Source of the DNA: an uncultured Clostridia bacterium
GTDB taxonomy: Bacteria; Bacillota; Clostridia; Oscillospirales; Ruminococcaceae
Assembly (NCBI GenBank): GCA_947630845.1
Contig: CANRJB010000003.1
Location: forward strand, 62,001 to 126,000
Direction of reading: 5' to 3'
Length of the DNA: 64,000 bases
The first letter of the stretch is position 1. Each line of letters starts with the position of its first letter. Positions 44,245-53,122 of this stretch are shown here, one piece after another. Under the pieces are notes generated by a model, which searched no databases, was not told the DNA's origin, and saw only the letters and a list, made by a program, of their open reading frames with translations. The position numbers were made by a program, and so were the translations under genes.

Positions 44245-46495
44245 TCTATTTGCGCTGCTGACGGCTGGGATATGCTGTCTTGCTCTTATACCGGCATTCC
44301 CGGCAAAGGCTGGATCTTCCATCCGGCTCGGACATTTTGAAAACAACAGTCAATTCCGCTCTGCCGCAAAGAACGGCATTCTGACTGCCGTCCCCGATGT
44401 TGCAGCAGACACGGGGGGATCTCTTCCGTCTGCCTATGATCTGCGTGAGCATGGACTTGTCACAAAGGTGCAGGATCAGGGAAATTACGGGATGTGCTGG
44501 AGCTTTTCGTCTTTGGCATCACTTGAATCCACACTCATCACCCGTGACCCGCTCGTCAACCTCTCGGAATGGCATCTGGCATACTACACCTACTCCGACC
44601 AATTCGGTCTTTCCTCTGATGCGGAAACCATAGAAGATGTCTTTGAAACAGGCGGCAATGCCTTCATTCTCTCTACATTGCTTACAAAATGGGCAGGTCC
44701 TGTCAATGAAGAAACCTATCCGTCCGGTAATTTTGAGCTGCTCGACCCGGATGCTTCGCTCGAAGAGGTCATGGAGGGAGATACTTGTCATATCACGGAT
44801 GTGAAGATGATGAATTACAACTGCTTTTCTGAGGTATTTGAGGAGCAGATCGACAGCATCCGTCAGGCTGTGTATGACGGACATGCCGTTTCCATCAGCT
44901 ACCAGAACCGGGACATATGCTACAATGACGACAAAACCACCTTCTATTCCGATATCTACGATGACGGTGTCAGCAGCTATCATGCCGTTACCATTGTCGG
45001 ATGGGATGACAATTATCCGGCAGATGCCTTTGTGAGCGACCCCGGCAGGGATGGTGCATGGCTCATCAAGAACAGTTGGGGACCGGACTATGGGGAGCAT
45101 GGGTATTTCTGGATGTCCTATGCAAATGCATCCATTGTGGAATGTTTCTATCTCGAAGCAGAACCGGTGCAGGTGCATGACAAACAGTACCGGTACGATG
45201 ATTATGGCTACTGGACTTCCTTCTCCGTTGAAGAGGAGGATGAAAGCGACTACATGGCGAATGTGTTTACTGCCGAAGAGGATACATGGCTGACTTCTGT
45301 GATGTTCTGCACGGCTATGCCGGAGGAGGACTATACCGCAGAGGTGTACACGGGTCTGAAACGAAAAAATGTCCCCAATTCCGGCACGCTGCGCACATCC
45401 GCATCCGGACATCTGTCAGCGTATGGCTACCATACTGTTGATCTGGAACAACCTGTTTATCTGAAAGAGGGGGAGACATTCTCCATTGTGGTGCATCTCT
45501 CCGGCGATTACGGACAGCACATCCCCTGTGAATCCTATCTCCGCTATACTACCACCTATTCCGACGGTTCGACAGAGGTCGATGAATCTATGGTGAAGGA
45601 GGAGATGATCGATCAGAATTTCCATGCGGGAGAAAGTTTTTACAGTACTGACGGTAAAAACTGGAACGATTTCTATGATGAAGAAGTTTATAGGGAAAGC
45701 TATGAGATCATTGTCGACGTAGATGAAACAGCCACGACAGATATCTATGCCAGAATGGGAAATGCCTGCATCCGGGGACTGACGCAGTCACCCGGTAAGG
45801 TCGTATTCTCCGACTATGCGGAAGCTGTTCCCAGCGGCACGCAGATCACTCTCTCCTGTCCCGGTGCGGATGCCATCTATTATTCCGTCAACGGCGGTGA
45901 GGAACAGCTCTTTTCTGATCCCATCACCATCATGGAGGAAACAGAACTCTCTGCCTATGCTGTCTCCGGAAATACTGTCTGCCCCGTTTATACCCAACAC
46001 TATGGCATACAGGCAGCACAGCTCTCCAGTCTGCTCGAAACCCAGAATAACAGCTATGTGACATTTGAACCGCTCGGCGGCAATGTCTATACAACTGTCA
46101 TCACAGACAATGCCCCTGCTTTCCTGCCCATCACGACCGGGACGATCACCTGTGAACAGGCGGAATTTACTTCCGGTCATATCACACAGCCGGATGCCTC
46201 GCTGCCTGCCATCTCGTTCCGGGTCAGTGAGGGCGGTATGCAGGACAGCCTGTACATCATCTACCGCACAGAGGACTACATCGGCGACACCAACCTCAAC
46301 GGCATTTTGGAAACTGCTGATGCGGCTGATATTCTCGTACAGATCGCCAACGAGGGCGCAGGCAATACGGAAAGCGTTCCGGATGCCGCATGGGTCGTGC
46401 GTGCGGACTATCATCAGGACGGCATCATTGACACATCAGATGCCGCTTCCATCCTGACAGCCATTGCCGAACAGGGCGCAGGCGTATCATTCTGA
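44231..46495 (+). CDS. secreted C1 (papain-like) cysteine peptidase with dockerin
   Basis: A 754-residue secreted protein. The signal peptide ends near AKA (27). The peptidase has glutamine and cysteine in QGNYGMCWSFSS (Q83, C89), the histidine in SYHAVTIVGWDD (H251) and the asparagine in KNSWG (N281). A lectin-like beta domain (about 305-500) follows, then a short chitobiase-C-like repeat (about 520-580) and a type I dockerin (about 675-754) with two calcium loops, DTNLNGILETAD and DYHQDGIIDTSD. The dockerin says it attaches to a cellulosome. GGAGGTGA is upstream and its start overlaps ispE by 14 nt, an odd neighbour for an exported enzyme. Confidence 0.95.
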   Translation: MKRYNLFALLTAGICCLALIPAFPAKAGSSIRLGHFENNSQFRSAAKNGILTAVPDVAADTGGSLPSAYDLREHGLVTKVQDQGNYGMCWSFSSLASLESTLITRDPLVNLSEWHLAYYTYSDQFGLSSDAETIEDVFETGGNAFILSTLLTKWAGPVNEETYPSGNFELLDPDASLEEVMEGDTCHITDVKMMNYNCFSEVFEEQIDSIRQAVYDGHAVSISYQNRDICYNDDKTTFYSDIYDDGVSSYHAVTIVGWDDNYPADAFVSDPGRDGAWLIKNSWGPDYGEHGYFWMSYANASIVECFYLEAEPVQVHDKQYRYDDYGYWTSFSVEEEDESDYMANVFTAEEDTWLTSVMFCTAMPEEDYTAEVYTGLKRKNVPNSGTLRTSASGHLSAYGYHTVDLEQPVYLKEGETFSIVVHLSGDYGQHIPCESYLRYTTTYSDGSTEVDESMVKEEMIDQNFHAGESFYSTDGKNWNDFYDEEVYRESYEIIVDVDETATTDIYARMGNACIRGLTQSPGKVVFSDYAEAVPSGTQITLSCPGADAIYYSVNGGEEQLFSDPITIMEETELSAYAVSGNTVCPVYTQHYGIQAAQLSSLLETQNNSYVTFEPLGGNVYTTVITDNAPAFLPITTGTITCEQAEFTSGHITQPDASLPAISFRVSEGGMQDSLYIIYRTEDYIGDTNLNGILETADAADILVQIANEGAGNTESVPDAAWVVRADYHQDGIIDTSDAASILTAIAEQGAGVSF

Positions 46496-46510
46496 TAAAA
46501 GGAGTAAAGT

Positions 46511-47479
46511 ATGCTTTTACAGTTATTTCAACTCAACAGCACAGACAGTCTGCTGCCGGCAGCGGCTGTGGCATTTCTGCTGACGCTGCTCGGCATTCTG
46601 GTCGGCACACGCTTTCTTCCCAAAGATCATGGCAGGGAGTTTGCTGTCAACGGCGCACTCTCCAAGGGTAAGGCAAGGGGAGCCGGACTGATCCTGATAC
46701 TGGCACTGATCGTGTCGGCAATTCTCTGCATTCCGCTGAAACTGGAATACATCATCTATCTGGCAGCACTCTTTCTGGAAATGATGAGCGGCTATCTGGA
46801 TGATGCCGCCGAAAAGGCATGGGGAGAGCTGAAAAAGGGACTGATCGACCTTGCCATTGCCGTGGCAGTTTCGTTCACGATCTACTGGTTTCACGGGAGC
46901 GATGTGGAGCTGTTCGGACTTACATTCCACATCCCGGCTGCACTCTACATCATTCTGGGTATCATCCTGATCTGGGCAAGCATCAATGTCACCAACTGCG
47001 CTGACGGCGTGGACGGACTCTGCGCAAGCCTGTCTATTGTGACGATGCTCACTGCCGTTACATTCTTTCTCATCCTGCCGGATACGGATGACGACATGCT
47101 CGTCATGCTGATGATGGCAGTCGGGATGCTGACGGCTTATCTCTGGTTCAACTGCTCGCCGAGCAGCATCCTCATGGGGGATGCCGGGTCACGGGCACTG
47201 GGACTGCTGATCGCCATGGGCTTCATGATCTCTGGTTCTCCGTTCCTTTTCATCCCGGCAGCACTGCTGCTGCTCATAGACGGCGGCATGGGACTGCTCA
47301 AGCTCACAGTCCTGCGTGTCACCAAGTCCAGTACATTCATGCAAAACATCCGCACGCCCATCCATGACCATGCCCGGAAAAACAAGGGCTGGAGCGATAC
47401 ACAGGTCGTGGTACGGTTCACCTTATTGCAGGTAGTGCTTTCGGCGGCGGTGATCGTGGCAGAATATATGACGTTGTAA
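46511..47479 (+). CDS. mraY: MraY-like phospho-N-acetylmuramoyl-pentapeptide transferase
   Basis: A 322-residue, about ten-helix membrane enzyme that makes lipid I. Motifs are SGYLDDAAE (near residue 92), NVTNCADGVDGL (near 158), ILMGDAGSRALG (near 220) and the C-terminal PIHDHARKNKGWSD. The latter replaces the usual HHHF. It is not in the division cluster; its neighbours are the dockerin peptidase and, converging, a class B PBP. It may be the sole MraY or a paralogue. AAAGGAG precedes the ATG. Confidence 0.9.
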   Translation: MLLQLFQLNSTDSLLPAAAVAFLLTLLGILVGTRFLPKDHGREFAVNGALSKGKARGAGLILILALIVSAILCIPLKLEYIIYLAALFLEMMSGYLDDAAEKAWGELKKGLIDLAIAVAVSFTIYWFHGSDVELFGLTFHIPAALYIILGIILIWASINVTNCADGVDGLCASLSIVTMLTAVTFFLILPDTDDDMLVMLMMAVGMLTAYLWFNCSPSSILMGDAGSRALGLLIAMGFMISGSPFLFIPAALLLLIDGGMGLLKLTVLRVTKSSTFMQNIRTPIHDHARKNKGWSDTQVVVRFTLLQVVLSAAVIVAEYMTL

Positions 47480-47482
47480 CAG

Positions 47483-47516
47483 AAAATGCCGTTCCGGATC
47501 TCCGGGACGGCATTTT
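47483..47516. terminator. bidirectional terminator between mraY and the PBP gene
   Basis: AAAATGCCGTTCCGG and CCGGGACGGCATTTT form a nearly perfect 15-bp stem with a 4-nt loop. Flanking A's and T's serve both strands. The core AATGCCGTTCC/ACGGCATT is shared with the terminator at 18110-18149. Confidence 0.85.
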
Positions 47517-47524
47517 GGCGCATA

Positions 47525-49117
47525 TCAGTATGACAGGGAATTGGTAGCAGACGCTGTGATCTGTTCAGCTATCGTCCGGAAAATGGGGGCAGCGGCATCA
47601 TTCCCGTAACCGCCGTCCTCCACCAGCACAGTGACAGCATACTTCGGATCTTCGATCGGAAAATACCCTGTGATCCATGCATGACACAGCTCGATCTCCT
47701 CCTCATTGTATCGTCCGGTCTGGGCGGTGGAAGTCTTGGCGGCGGCATAGACATTGGACGGCACAGCGTTGGAATTATCACTTTCATTGATGGCAGCGAT
47801 CATCATGTCCTGTAGGTAATACGCTGCATTCCGGGGAAGGGCATGGGCATACATTGTCTCCTTTTCATTCCCGACCGTTTCGCCGTCCTCCGTATACCCC
47901 CGTATAAGACGTGCAAGGGGCATGTCGCCGTCATTGGCAATGCCGCAGGTCATCTGTGCTACCTGCAAGGGGGATGCCGTCAGCAACCCCTGCCCGAAAC
48001 AGAAATTTGCCATCTCCGCCGGCAGCTGCAGATCCTCCATCGTCGGCAGCGTGCCGCTTGCGGAAACAAGGCTGCTTGTTAATACGATCTGTGTACCAAA
48101 GCCAAATCTCTGCGCCGTCTCCCGCATTGCAGCCGGGTCAAGCAGTGTACTCAGATTGACAAAATACACATTGCAGGAATAGGTCATTGCACGCTTCATG
48201 TCCAGTACACCATGTCCCCTCCAGTCATGGCAGCGGAATACCTGTCCCTTTACCTCTGTCTTGCCGGTACATTCGGTGATGAAGTCTGTCGTTCCCTCCT
48301 GATAGGCTGCCGCACAGGTCATAAGTTTGAAAATCGAACCGACGCTATAGGCACACAGACAGCGGTTGATGAGCGGACTGTCCTCCTGTGCCATTGCTTC
48401 TTCGAGCTTGTCGGGGTCATAGGACGGATAGCTTGCCATCCCCAGAATGTCGCCGCTCTCTACATCCATCACCACGACTGCCCCTTTTGCAATGGGCTGT
48501 TCCTCACAGAGTTTCTGGATGTCTGTATCCAGTGTGGTGACGACACCCGGATTGGCATGTCTCACAGGTGACACCACCGGTATCTCACCAAGCAGTACCT
48601 TTCCTTGTGCATCGACGGTATAGGTGACTGTGGCAGTATCCTTTGTACCACGCAGAATACGGTCATAGTCTGCCTCCAGTCCCGTTATGCCGGAATGTTC
48701 CTGTGTGTAACCGATGACATGCTGCGCAAGCAGCTTTCCGTTCCGGCGTTCCGGTACGGTCAGCATGATGATGTCGTCACAGTCCACCTGATCTGTACTC
48801 ACCCGGCAGATAAACGGCTTTCCCGTCCGGATACCTTCCATGATCGGAGACATCTCCTCTGCAATGGGCAGTAATATTTCTATCGCCTCCCTGCTTGGGA
48901 TCACAGAGGCATAGTAAACGTCCCTCTGGTTGACAAGCGGAGTGAAGCGGCGGTCATAGATCATGCCCTCTGCCTGTCCGGCAGTGAGGACGGTCTGGCT
49001 CTGACGGAGAGAGGCATCGGTATAGTCGGTATTCTGCATCTCTACCGCTATATTTGCCACCAACAGCGTAAAGCTCAGCACCAGTACAGCACCGACGAGC
49101 GTCATTCTTCTGTACAT
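47525..49117 (-). CDS. class B penicillin-binding protein (PbpA-like transpeptidase)
   Basis: A 530-residue transpeptidase with an N-terminal anchor (residues 7-25), a dimerisation region (about 50-170) and a transpeptidase domain. Catalytic motifs are S261-I-F-K264, S314-C-N316 and K461-T-S463, where the last normally reads KTG. It lacks the large N-terminal module of PBP2, so it fits the short PbpA group, which work beside SEDS glycosyltransferases such as FtsW or RodA. None is in view. GGGAGGA is 6 nt before the ATG at 49117. It converges on mraY. Confidence 0.92.
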   Translation of the reverse strand: MYRRMTLVGAVLVLSFTLLVANIAVEMQNTDYTDASLRQSQTVLTAGQAEGMIYDRRFTPLVNQRDVYYASVIPSREAIEILLPIAEEMSPIMEGIRTGKPFICRVSTDQVDCDDIIMLTVPERRNGKLLAQHVIGYTQEHSGITGLEADYDRILRGTKDTATVTYTVDAQGKVLLGEIPVVSPVRHANPGVVTTLDTDIQKLCEEQPIAKGAVVVMDVESGDILGMASYPSYDPDKLEEAMAQEDSPLINRCLCAYSVGSIFKLMTCAAAYQEGTTDFITECTGKTEVKGQVFRCHDWRGHGVLDMKRAMTYSCNVYFVNLSTLLDPAAMRETAQRFGFGTQIVLTSSLVSASGTLPTMEDLQLPAEMANFCFGQGLLTASPLQVAQMTCGIANDGDMPLARLIRGYTEDGETVGNEKETMYAHALPRNAAYYLQDMMIAAINESDNSNAVPSNVYAAAKTSTAQTGRYNEEEIELCHAWITGYFPIEDPKYAVTVLVEDGGYGNDAAAPIFRTIAEQITASATNSLSY

Positions 49118-49168
49118 AAACAGTCCTCCCATGCTTTTTATCAGAAGTATGGGAAGCTCCGGAACATA

Positions 49169-49459
49169 TTATTCGCCGGACTGCGCTTTTTTTGCCTTTG
49201 TTAAGGCAAGCAGGAGCTGTTCTGACGGATCCTTGCCGTACAGCTCACACCATGCAAAAAATTCCTGCAAGGTGAGTGTGCCGGGCATATGATAGCGGCG
49301 GCGTGCGGTACGTTCGGAAATACCGAGCTTGTCTGCGATCTTTTTGAAATCGGATGTTCCGTTTCTCCTCCACATGATCAGACTGAGCTTGATGGCATCA
49401 ATAAAGCAGTCATACTGTTCCGGGTGGCTGATCTTTGGTTCCTGATGTTCTGTTTTCAT
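49169..49459 (-). CDS. small helix-turn-helix protein
   Basis: A 96-residue protein with a helix-turn-helix-like centre (DFKKIADKLGISERTARRRYHMPG, written here in part: IADKLGISERTARRRY, residues 41-56). The rest is helical. It may bind DNA, but there is no recognised sensor. AGGAGG precedes the ATG. It follows dtd by 11 nt on the same strand and precedes the PBP gene by about 50 nt, so a role in regulating either is possible. Confidence 0.7.
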   Translation of the reverse strand: MKTEHQEPKISHPEQYDCFIDAIKLSLIMWRRNGTSDFKKIADKLGISERTARRRYHMPGTLTLQEFFAWCELYGKDPSEQLLLALTKAKKAQSGE

Positions 49460-49470
49460 GAATGCTCCTC

Positions 49471-49905
49471 CTATGCTTCAAGTATGATGGTAAAAGGACC
49501 GTCATTGCAGAGCTGCACCTGCATCTCTGCACCGAATTTTCCGGATGCAAGGTGTCTGACCTGTGGGCGCAGACGTTCCAGAAACACTTCATACAGATTC
49601 TCTGCCATCTCCGGCGCTCCGGCATGGCAGAAGCTCGGTCGGTTCTTTTTACAGTCAGCATAGAGCGTGAATTGGGAGATGACAAGCACCTCTCCGTCCA
49701 CATCCTTCAGTGACAGATTGGTCTTACCCTCCGCATCCGGAAAGATGCGGAGTTTCAGCAGCTTGTCCGCAAGGCGGCATGCCGTTTCCTCCGTATCCTC
49801 CCTGCCGACTCCCAGCAGTACGACATAGCCCCTGCCGATCCTGCCGATCACATTTCCTTCTGCTGTGACAGCTCCTTCTGTCACACGTTGTATCACAAGT
49901 TTCAT
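49471..49905 (-). CDS. dtd: D-aminoacyl-tRNA deacylase
   Basis: A 144-residue deacylase that removes D-amino acids, and glycine from tRNA-Ala, from charged tRNA. The family motifs are [17 protein letters not shown] (residues 76-92) and the catalytic NDGPFTI near the end (Gly-cisPro type in DTD). [14 protein letters not shown] is the typical start. GGAAGGG precedes the ATG at 49905. The reading frame stays open far upstream of the ATG but that extension has no similarity and overlaps the divergent EAL gene. Confidence 0.96.
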   Translation of the reverse strand: MKLVIQRVTEGAVTAEGNVIGRIGRGYVVLLGVGREDTEETACRLADKLLKLRIFPDAEGKTNLSLKDVDGEVLVISQFTLYADCKKNRPSFCHAGAPEMAENLYEVFLERLRPQVRHLASGKFGAEMQVQLCNDGPFTIILEA

Positions 49906-49932
49906 CGTATCCCTTCCTTTCTGTTCATTTAC

Positions 49933-49961
49933 ATTATAACCGATACCCGTCCGGATTGCAA
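49933..49961 (-). promoter_or_regulatory. promoter of dtd and the HTH gene
   Basis: TTGCAA (49956-49961), a 17-bp spacer and TATAAT (49933-49938) on the minus strand. Confidence 0.75.
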
Positions 49962-50040
49962 GAGGTGTGCTGTTTTTTTCAAAGCAGATCCGGAGTACAC
50001 ACTGATGGTCAACACTCCGCAATGGATCATCTCTGTATAC

Positions 50041-50069
50041 TTGACAAGACAGAACAGATATGTTATAAT
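50041..50069 (+). promoter_or_regulatory. consensus promoter of the EAL gene
   Basis: TTGACA (50041-50046), a 17-bp spacer and TATAAT (50064-50069), both exact consensus. Confidence 0.92.
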
Positions 50070-50100
50070 AACGGTGAGAAGCTACTATGGAGGTGATCCT

Positions 50101-51291
50101 ATGGAATTCAGTGCAGAAAATGTCCGCAGAGCCATTGCACAGGAGGAATTGCAGGCTTATTATCAGCCGCAGTTCGATGCCATTACCGGTAAGGTCAAAA
50201 GTGCAGAAGCTCTTGTCAGATGGATCCAGAGCGATGGAACGGTCGTTCCGCCGTTTGCATTCATTCCACAGGCAGAAGAAAGCGATCTCATTATGGAGAT
50301 CGACTGGTACATGGCAAAAAAAGTCTGTGAGACTCTCATCAGACAGAACGGCAGAAAACAACATCCCATTGCCGTCAATTTCTCCAGACGGCATATCGGG
50401 GAAGCGCATTTTACAGAAAAGCTCACTGCGCTTGTGGACAGCTATCATCTGCCCCACCACCTGATCGAAGTGGAAATCACGGAATCTGCCATGGTCAATG
50501 AATCGGAAAAGATTTTGGACTGGGTTATCTCTGTCCGCAGTGCCGGGTTTACAATTGCGATCGACGACTTCGGGAGCGGACTGTCCTCTTTGCAGTTTGT
50601 AAAAGATATGCCGGCAGATGTACTGAAAATTGACAAATCCCTGCTCAGCCATAACTGTGAGAATGAGAAGGAACGTATCGTTCTGGAAAGTATCTTCTAT
50701 TTTGCACATCGTCTGCATATGACGACCATTGCGGAGGGTGTGGAGACTAAGGAACAGCTTGCCTTTCTCCGAACCTGTGACTGCGGAAAAATACAGGGTT
50801 TCCTCTTTGCAAAGCCCATGCCGGAGGCAGACTATCTCACTCTCTGCGACGAACATGTGGAAGATGAGTCCGTGGACATTCTTGAGATACAGACACCTGC
50901 AAGTGCTGCCGATCTGCTGCGGCGTGTCATCTTTCAGAAATATCCGCTTGTCATCTATTCCAATCTGACCCGAAACAGTTTCTATATGATGGCGTATGAG
51001 GATTTTTCTTCGACCGGATGTCCGTCTACAGGTGTGTTTGATGAACTCATCCAGCACGGTGCATCTTCCATGTACCCCGACGATCAGCAGGTATTTGCCC
51101 AGACCTTTTCAAGAGAGCATCTGTTGGCAGAATACCATGCCGGCAAGACAGAGGTGAAACTCATCACAAGACAGCTTGGCAACGATGGATGTTACCGGCG
51201 TGTCGAAACAACGGATTATTTTGTGAAAAGCCCGTCATCCGAGGATGTGCTTGTCATCACGCTCTGTGAAAATCTGCCGGACGAGGAATAG
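50101..51291 (+). CDS. EAL-domain c-di-GMP phosphodiesterase with C-terminal PAS-like domain
   Basis: A 396-residue soluble protein. Residues 1-250 form an EAL domain with all catalytic groups visible: [43 protein letters not shown] and [10 protein letters not shown], so it should cleave c-di-GMP to pGpG. Residues about 265-396 resemble a PAS domain ([31 protein letters not shown]) and may sense a ligand. There is no membrane helix and no GGDEF partner in the window. GGAGGTGA precedes the ATG. Confidence 0.92.
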   Translation: MEFSAENVRRAIAQEELQAYYQPQFDAITGKVKSAEALVRWIQSDGTVVPPFAFIPQAEESDLIMEIDWYMAKKVCETLIRQNGRKQHPIAVNFSRRHIGEAHFTEKLTALVDSYHLPHHLIEVEITESAMVNESEKILDWVISVRSAGFTIAIDDFGSGLSSLQFVKDMPADVLKIDKSLLSHNCENEKERIVLESIFYFAHRLHMTTIAEGVETKEQLAFLRTCDCGKIQGFLFAKPMPEADYLTLCDEHVEDESVDILEIQTPASAADLLRRVIFQKYPLVIYSNLTRNSFYMMAYEDFSSTGCPSTGVFDELIQHGASSMYPDDQQVFAQTFSREHLLAEYHAGKTEVKLITRQLGNDGCYRRVETTDYFVKSPSSEDVLVITLCENLPDEE

Positions 51292-51313
51292 GCATGAGAA
51301 ATATATGCACCTT

Positions 51314-51339
51314 AGGCTGCGGCATTGCCGCAGCCTTTG
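51314..51339 (+). terminator. hairpin after the EAL gene
   Basis: AGGCTGCGGC and GCCGCAGCCT form a 10-bp stem with a 3-nt loop, followed by only TTTGA. The next promoter begins 4 nt later. Confidence 0.6.
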
Positions 51340-51342
51340 ACA

Positions 51343-51371
51343 TTGACAGAAAGTCTGATCCGGTGTATAAT
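51343..51371 (+). promoter_or_regulatory. consensus promoter of the leucine-rich-repeat gene
   Basis: TTGACA (51343-51348), a 17-bp spacer and TATAAT (51366-51371), both exact consensus. Confidence 0.92.
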
Positions 51372-51393
51372 AGATACAGAGAGGGGGGAGCGT

Positions 51394-53028
51394 ATGGGAT
51401 TCCAGAATATCATGGACAGATTGCTGCGGCGGTTTGTGATCGACAAGGAAGGTGTTCTGGTACACTATAAGGGCAAGGCGAAGCATGTCGTCATCCCGGA
51501 CAGGGTCACTGCCATCGGTACGGGTGCATTTGAGCGGAACAGCACACTGGAATCCGTGACGATTCCACAAAATGTTCATGTCATCATGGAAAAAGCATTC
51601 CTGCGTTGCAGCAGACTCTCCAGACTCCGCCTCACCAAAGGGCTTTACAGCATCGAATCAAAAGCTTTCTCCTACTGTCCCATTGAAGAGCTTACACTGC
51701 CTGCCGGATGTCAGTTCATCGGGGACAGCACCTTTGCCGGATGCAGCAGGATGGTGTCCCTGACGCTTTCCTCCGGTCTGCAAAGTATTGATGCATATGC
51801 CTTCAAGGATTGCAGGGAGCTGAAGGACGTCATCATTCCCGACTCGGTTTCTCATCTTGGCATCGGAGTATTCAAGGGCTGCACGGTACTGCGCAGTGCC
51901 GTCCTGCCGAAGGGAGAATCAGCCCTGCCAGAAGAGCTGTTCTGCGAATGCAGCCATCTCCGGGATGTCCATATTCCGGACAGTGTTGCCTATATCCGGA
52001 AAAATGCCTTTCTGGAGTGCCATAGTCTTGAAAGCATTCAGCTCCCTTCACACCTGATGGAGATCGGAGACGCTGCCTTTCAGCACTGCATTTCCCTGCA
52101 AACCATCAGCATACCGGATTCTGTCTGTCTTATGGGCATGGGTGTCTTTTCCCGCTGCGATGTCCTGAGATCTGCAAAACTTTCCTGTACCCCCATCAGG
52201 GAATCCATGTTTGAGAGCTGTCCGAATCTCTGTGAAGTCCATATGCCGGACGGCATCCGGTCGATCGAGGACTATGCCTTCCGTTCCTGCGGCAAGCTCA
52301 CAAATATCTCCATTCCTGCCACAGTCAAAGAATTCGGGACTGATTGCTTCGGAATGACTCCGTTCTTTCAGAAATGTCCGGGAGAGCTGGTGATCATGGG
52401 CGATGGTGTGCTGCTCTCCTATCGGGGGCATGCCAAAAAGCTTGAATTGCCGCCGGAGGTAAAATCCATCCATGAACAGGCATTCATGGACGATCAGCCG
52501 AAAGTACTGGTCATCCACGAAACGGTGGAACGCCTGCGCTGGAAATTCATCCCCGGTCTGATCCTGATTTTCTGCCGGAAGGGATACCGTGTGGACATTA
52601 CATTGTATGATAAATACACACATCTGGGGCAGGATGAAAAACGTATCATCAGTTTCTGGGAAAACAAGCACATCATCCGCAGACACAGGATGTTCTATGA
52701 GATCCATGACCCGGTTTACAAATTTCCACTTTCGGTGCTGATGTTCCTGTCAGAGCCGGAAGATCCGTTTTTTGCGGAATATGTGAAACGTAATGCCAGA
52801 GATATCCTGAAGAATCTTATCATCCGGAACGATGTGGAAAATCTGGAACACTTCCTCTCTCTCGGATTTGTCAATGCGGACAACATCGACGAGCTGATCG
52901 CATATGCAATCAGCCATGCACAGGAAAACGGAAACATGGAACCGCAGCTTGTACTGATGGACTATAAGAGAGAGCATATCGGCTATTCCGACATTAGTAG
53001 CATCATCGGAAATGCATTTGATCTGTGA
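51394..53028 (+). CDS. leucine-rich-repeat (BspA/LRR_5 type) protein without signal peptide
   Basis: A 544-residue protein. Residues about 25-410 hold some 14 repeats of the BspA-like LRR_5 type, with the consensus IPdsVtsIgxxAFxxCxxLxxIxI (for example IPDSVCLMGMGVFSRC). After a gap there is a C-terminal helical part (about 440-544) with an ankyrin-like stretch NVENLEHFLSLGFV. There is no signal peptide, anchor or dockerin, unlike surface BspA proteins, so it is likely cytoplasmic. GAGGGGGG precedes the ATG at 51394 by 4 nt. Its partner is unknown. Confidence 0.88.
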   Translation: MGFQNIMDRLLRRFVIDKEGVLVHYKGKAKHVVIPDRVTAIGTGAFERNSTLESVTIPQNVHVIMEKAFLRCSRLSRLRLTKGLYSIESKAFSYCPIEELTLPAGCQFIGDSTFAGCSRMVSLTLSSGLQSIDAYAFKDCRELKDVIIPDSVSHLGIGVFKGCTVLRSAVLPKGESALPEELFCECSHLRDVHIPDSVAYIRKNAFLECHSLESIQLPSHLMEIGDAAFQHCISLQTISIPDSVCLMGMGVFSRCDVLRSAKLSCTPIRESMFESCPNLCEVHMPDGIRSIEDYAFRSCGKLTNISIPATVKEFGTDCFGMTPFFQKCPGELVIMGDGVLLSYRGHAKKLELPPEVKSIHEQAFMDDQPKVLVIHETVERLRWKFIPGLILIFCRKGYRVDITLYDKYTHLGQDEKRIISFWENKHIIRRHRMFYEIHDPVYKFPLSVLMFLSEPEDPFFAEYVKRNARDILKNLIIRNDVENLEHFLSLGFVNADNIDELIAYAISHAQENGNMEPQLVLMDYKREHIGYSDISSIIGNAFDL

Positions 53029-53050
53029 TGCACCACACAAGATCACACCA

Positions 53051-53084
53051 TACCCCTCATCCAACTGAGATCGGATGAGGGGTA
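53051..53084. terminator. hairpin between the LRR and comEA-like genes
   Basis: TACCCCTCATCC and GGATGAGGGGTA form a 12-bp perfect stem with a 10-nt loop, between convergent genes. There is no T-run on either side. Confidence 0.6.
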
Positions 53085-53122
53085 ACATTTGCTGTGTCTG
53101 GTTTGCAGAGTGCAAAAGGAGG

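Noticed and set aside
49906-51057. Long N-terminal extension of dtd running under the EAL gene
   Set aside because: The 144-residue dtd matches its family from its own ATG. The extension lies opposite the EAL gene, which has complete motifs and a consensus promoter.
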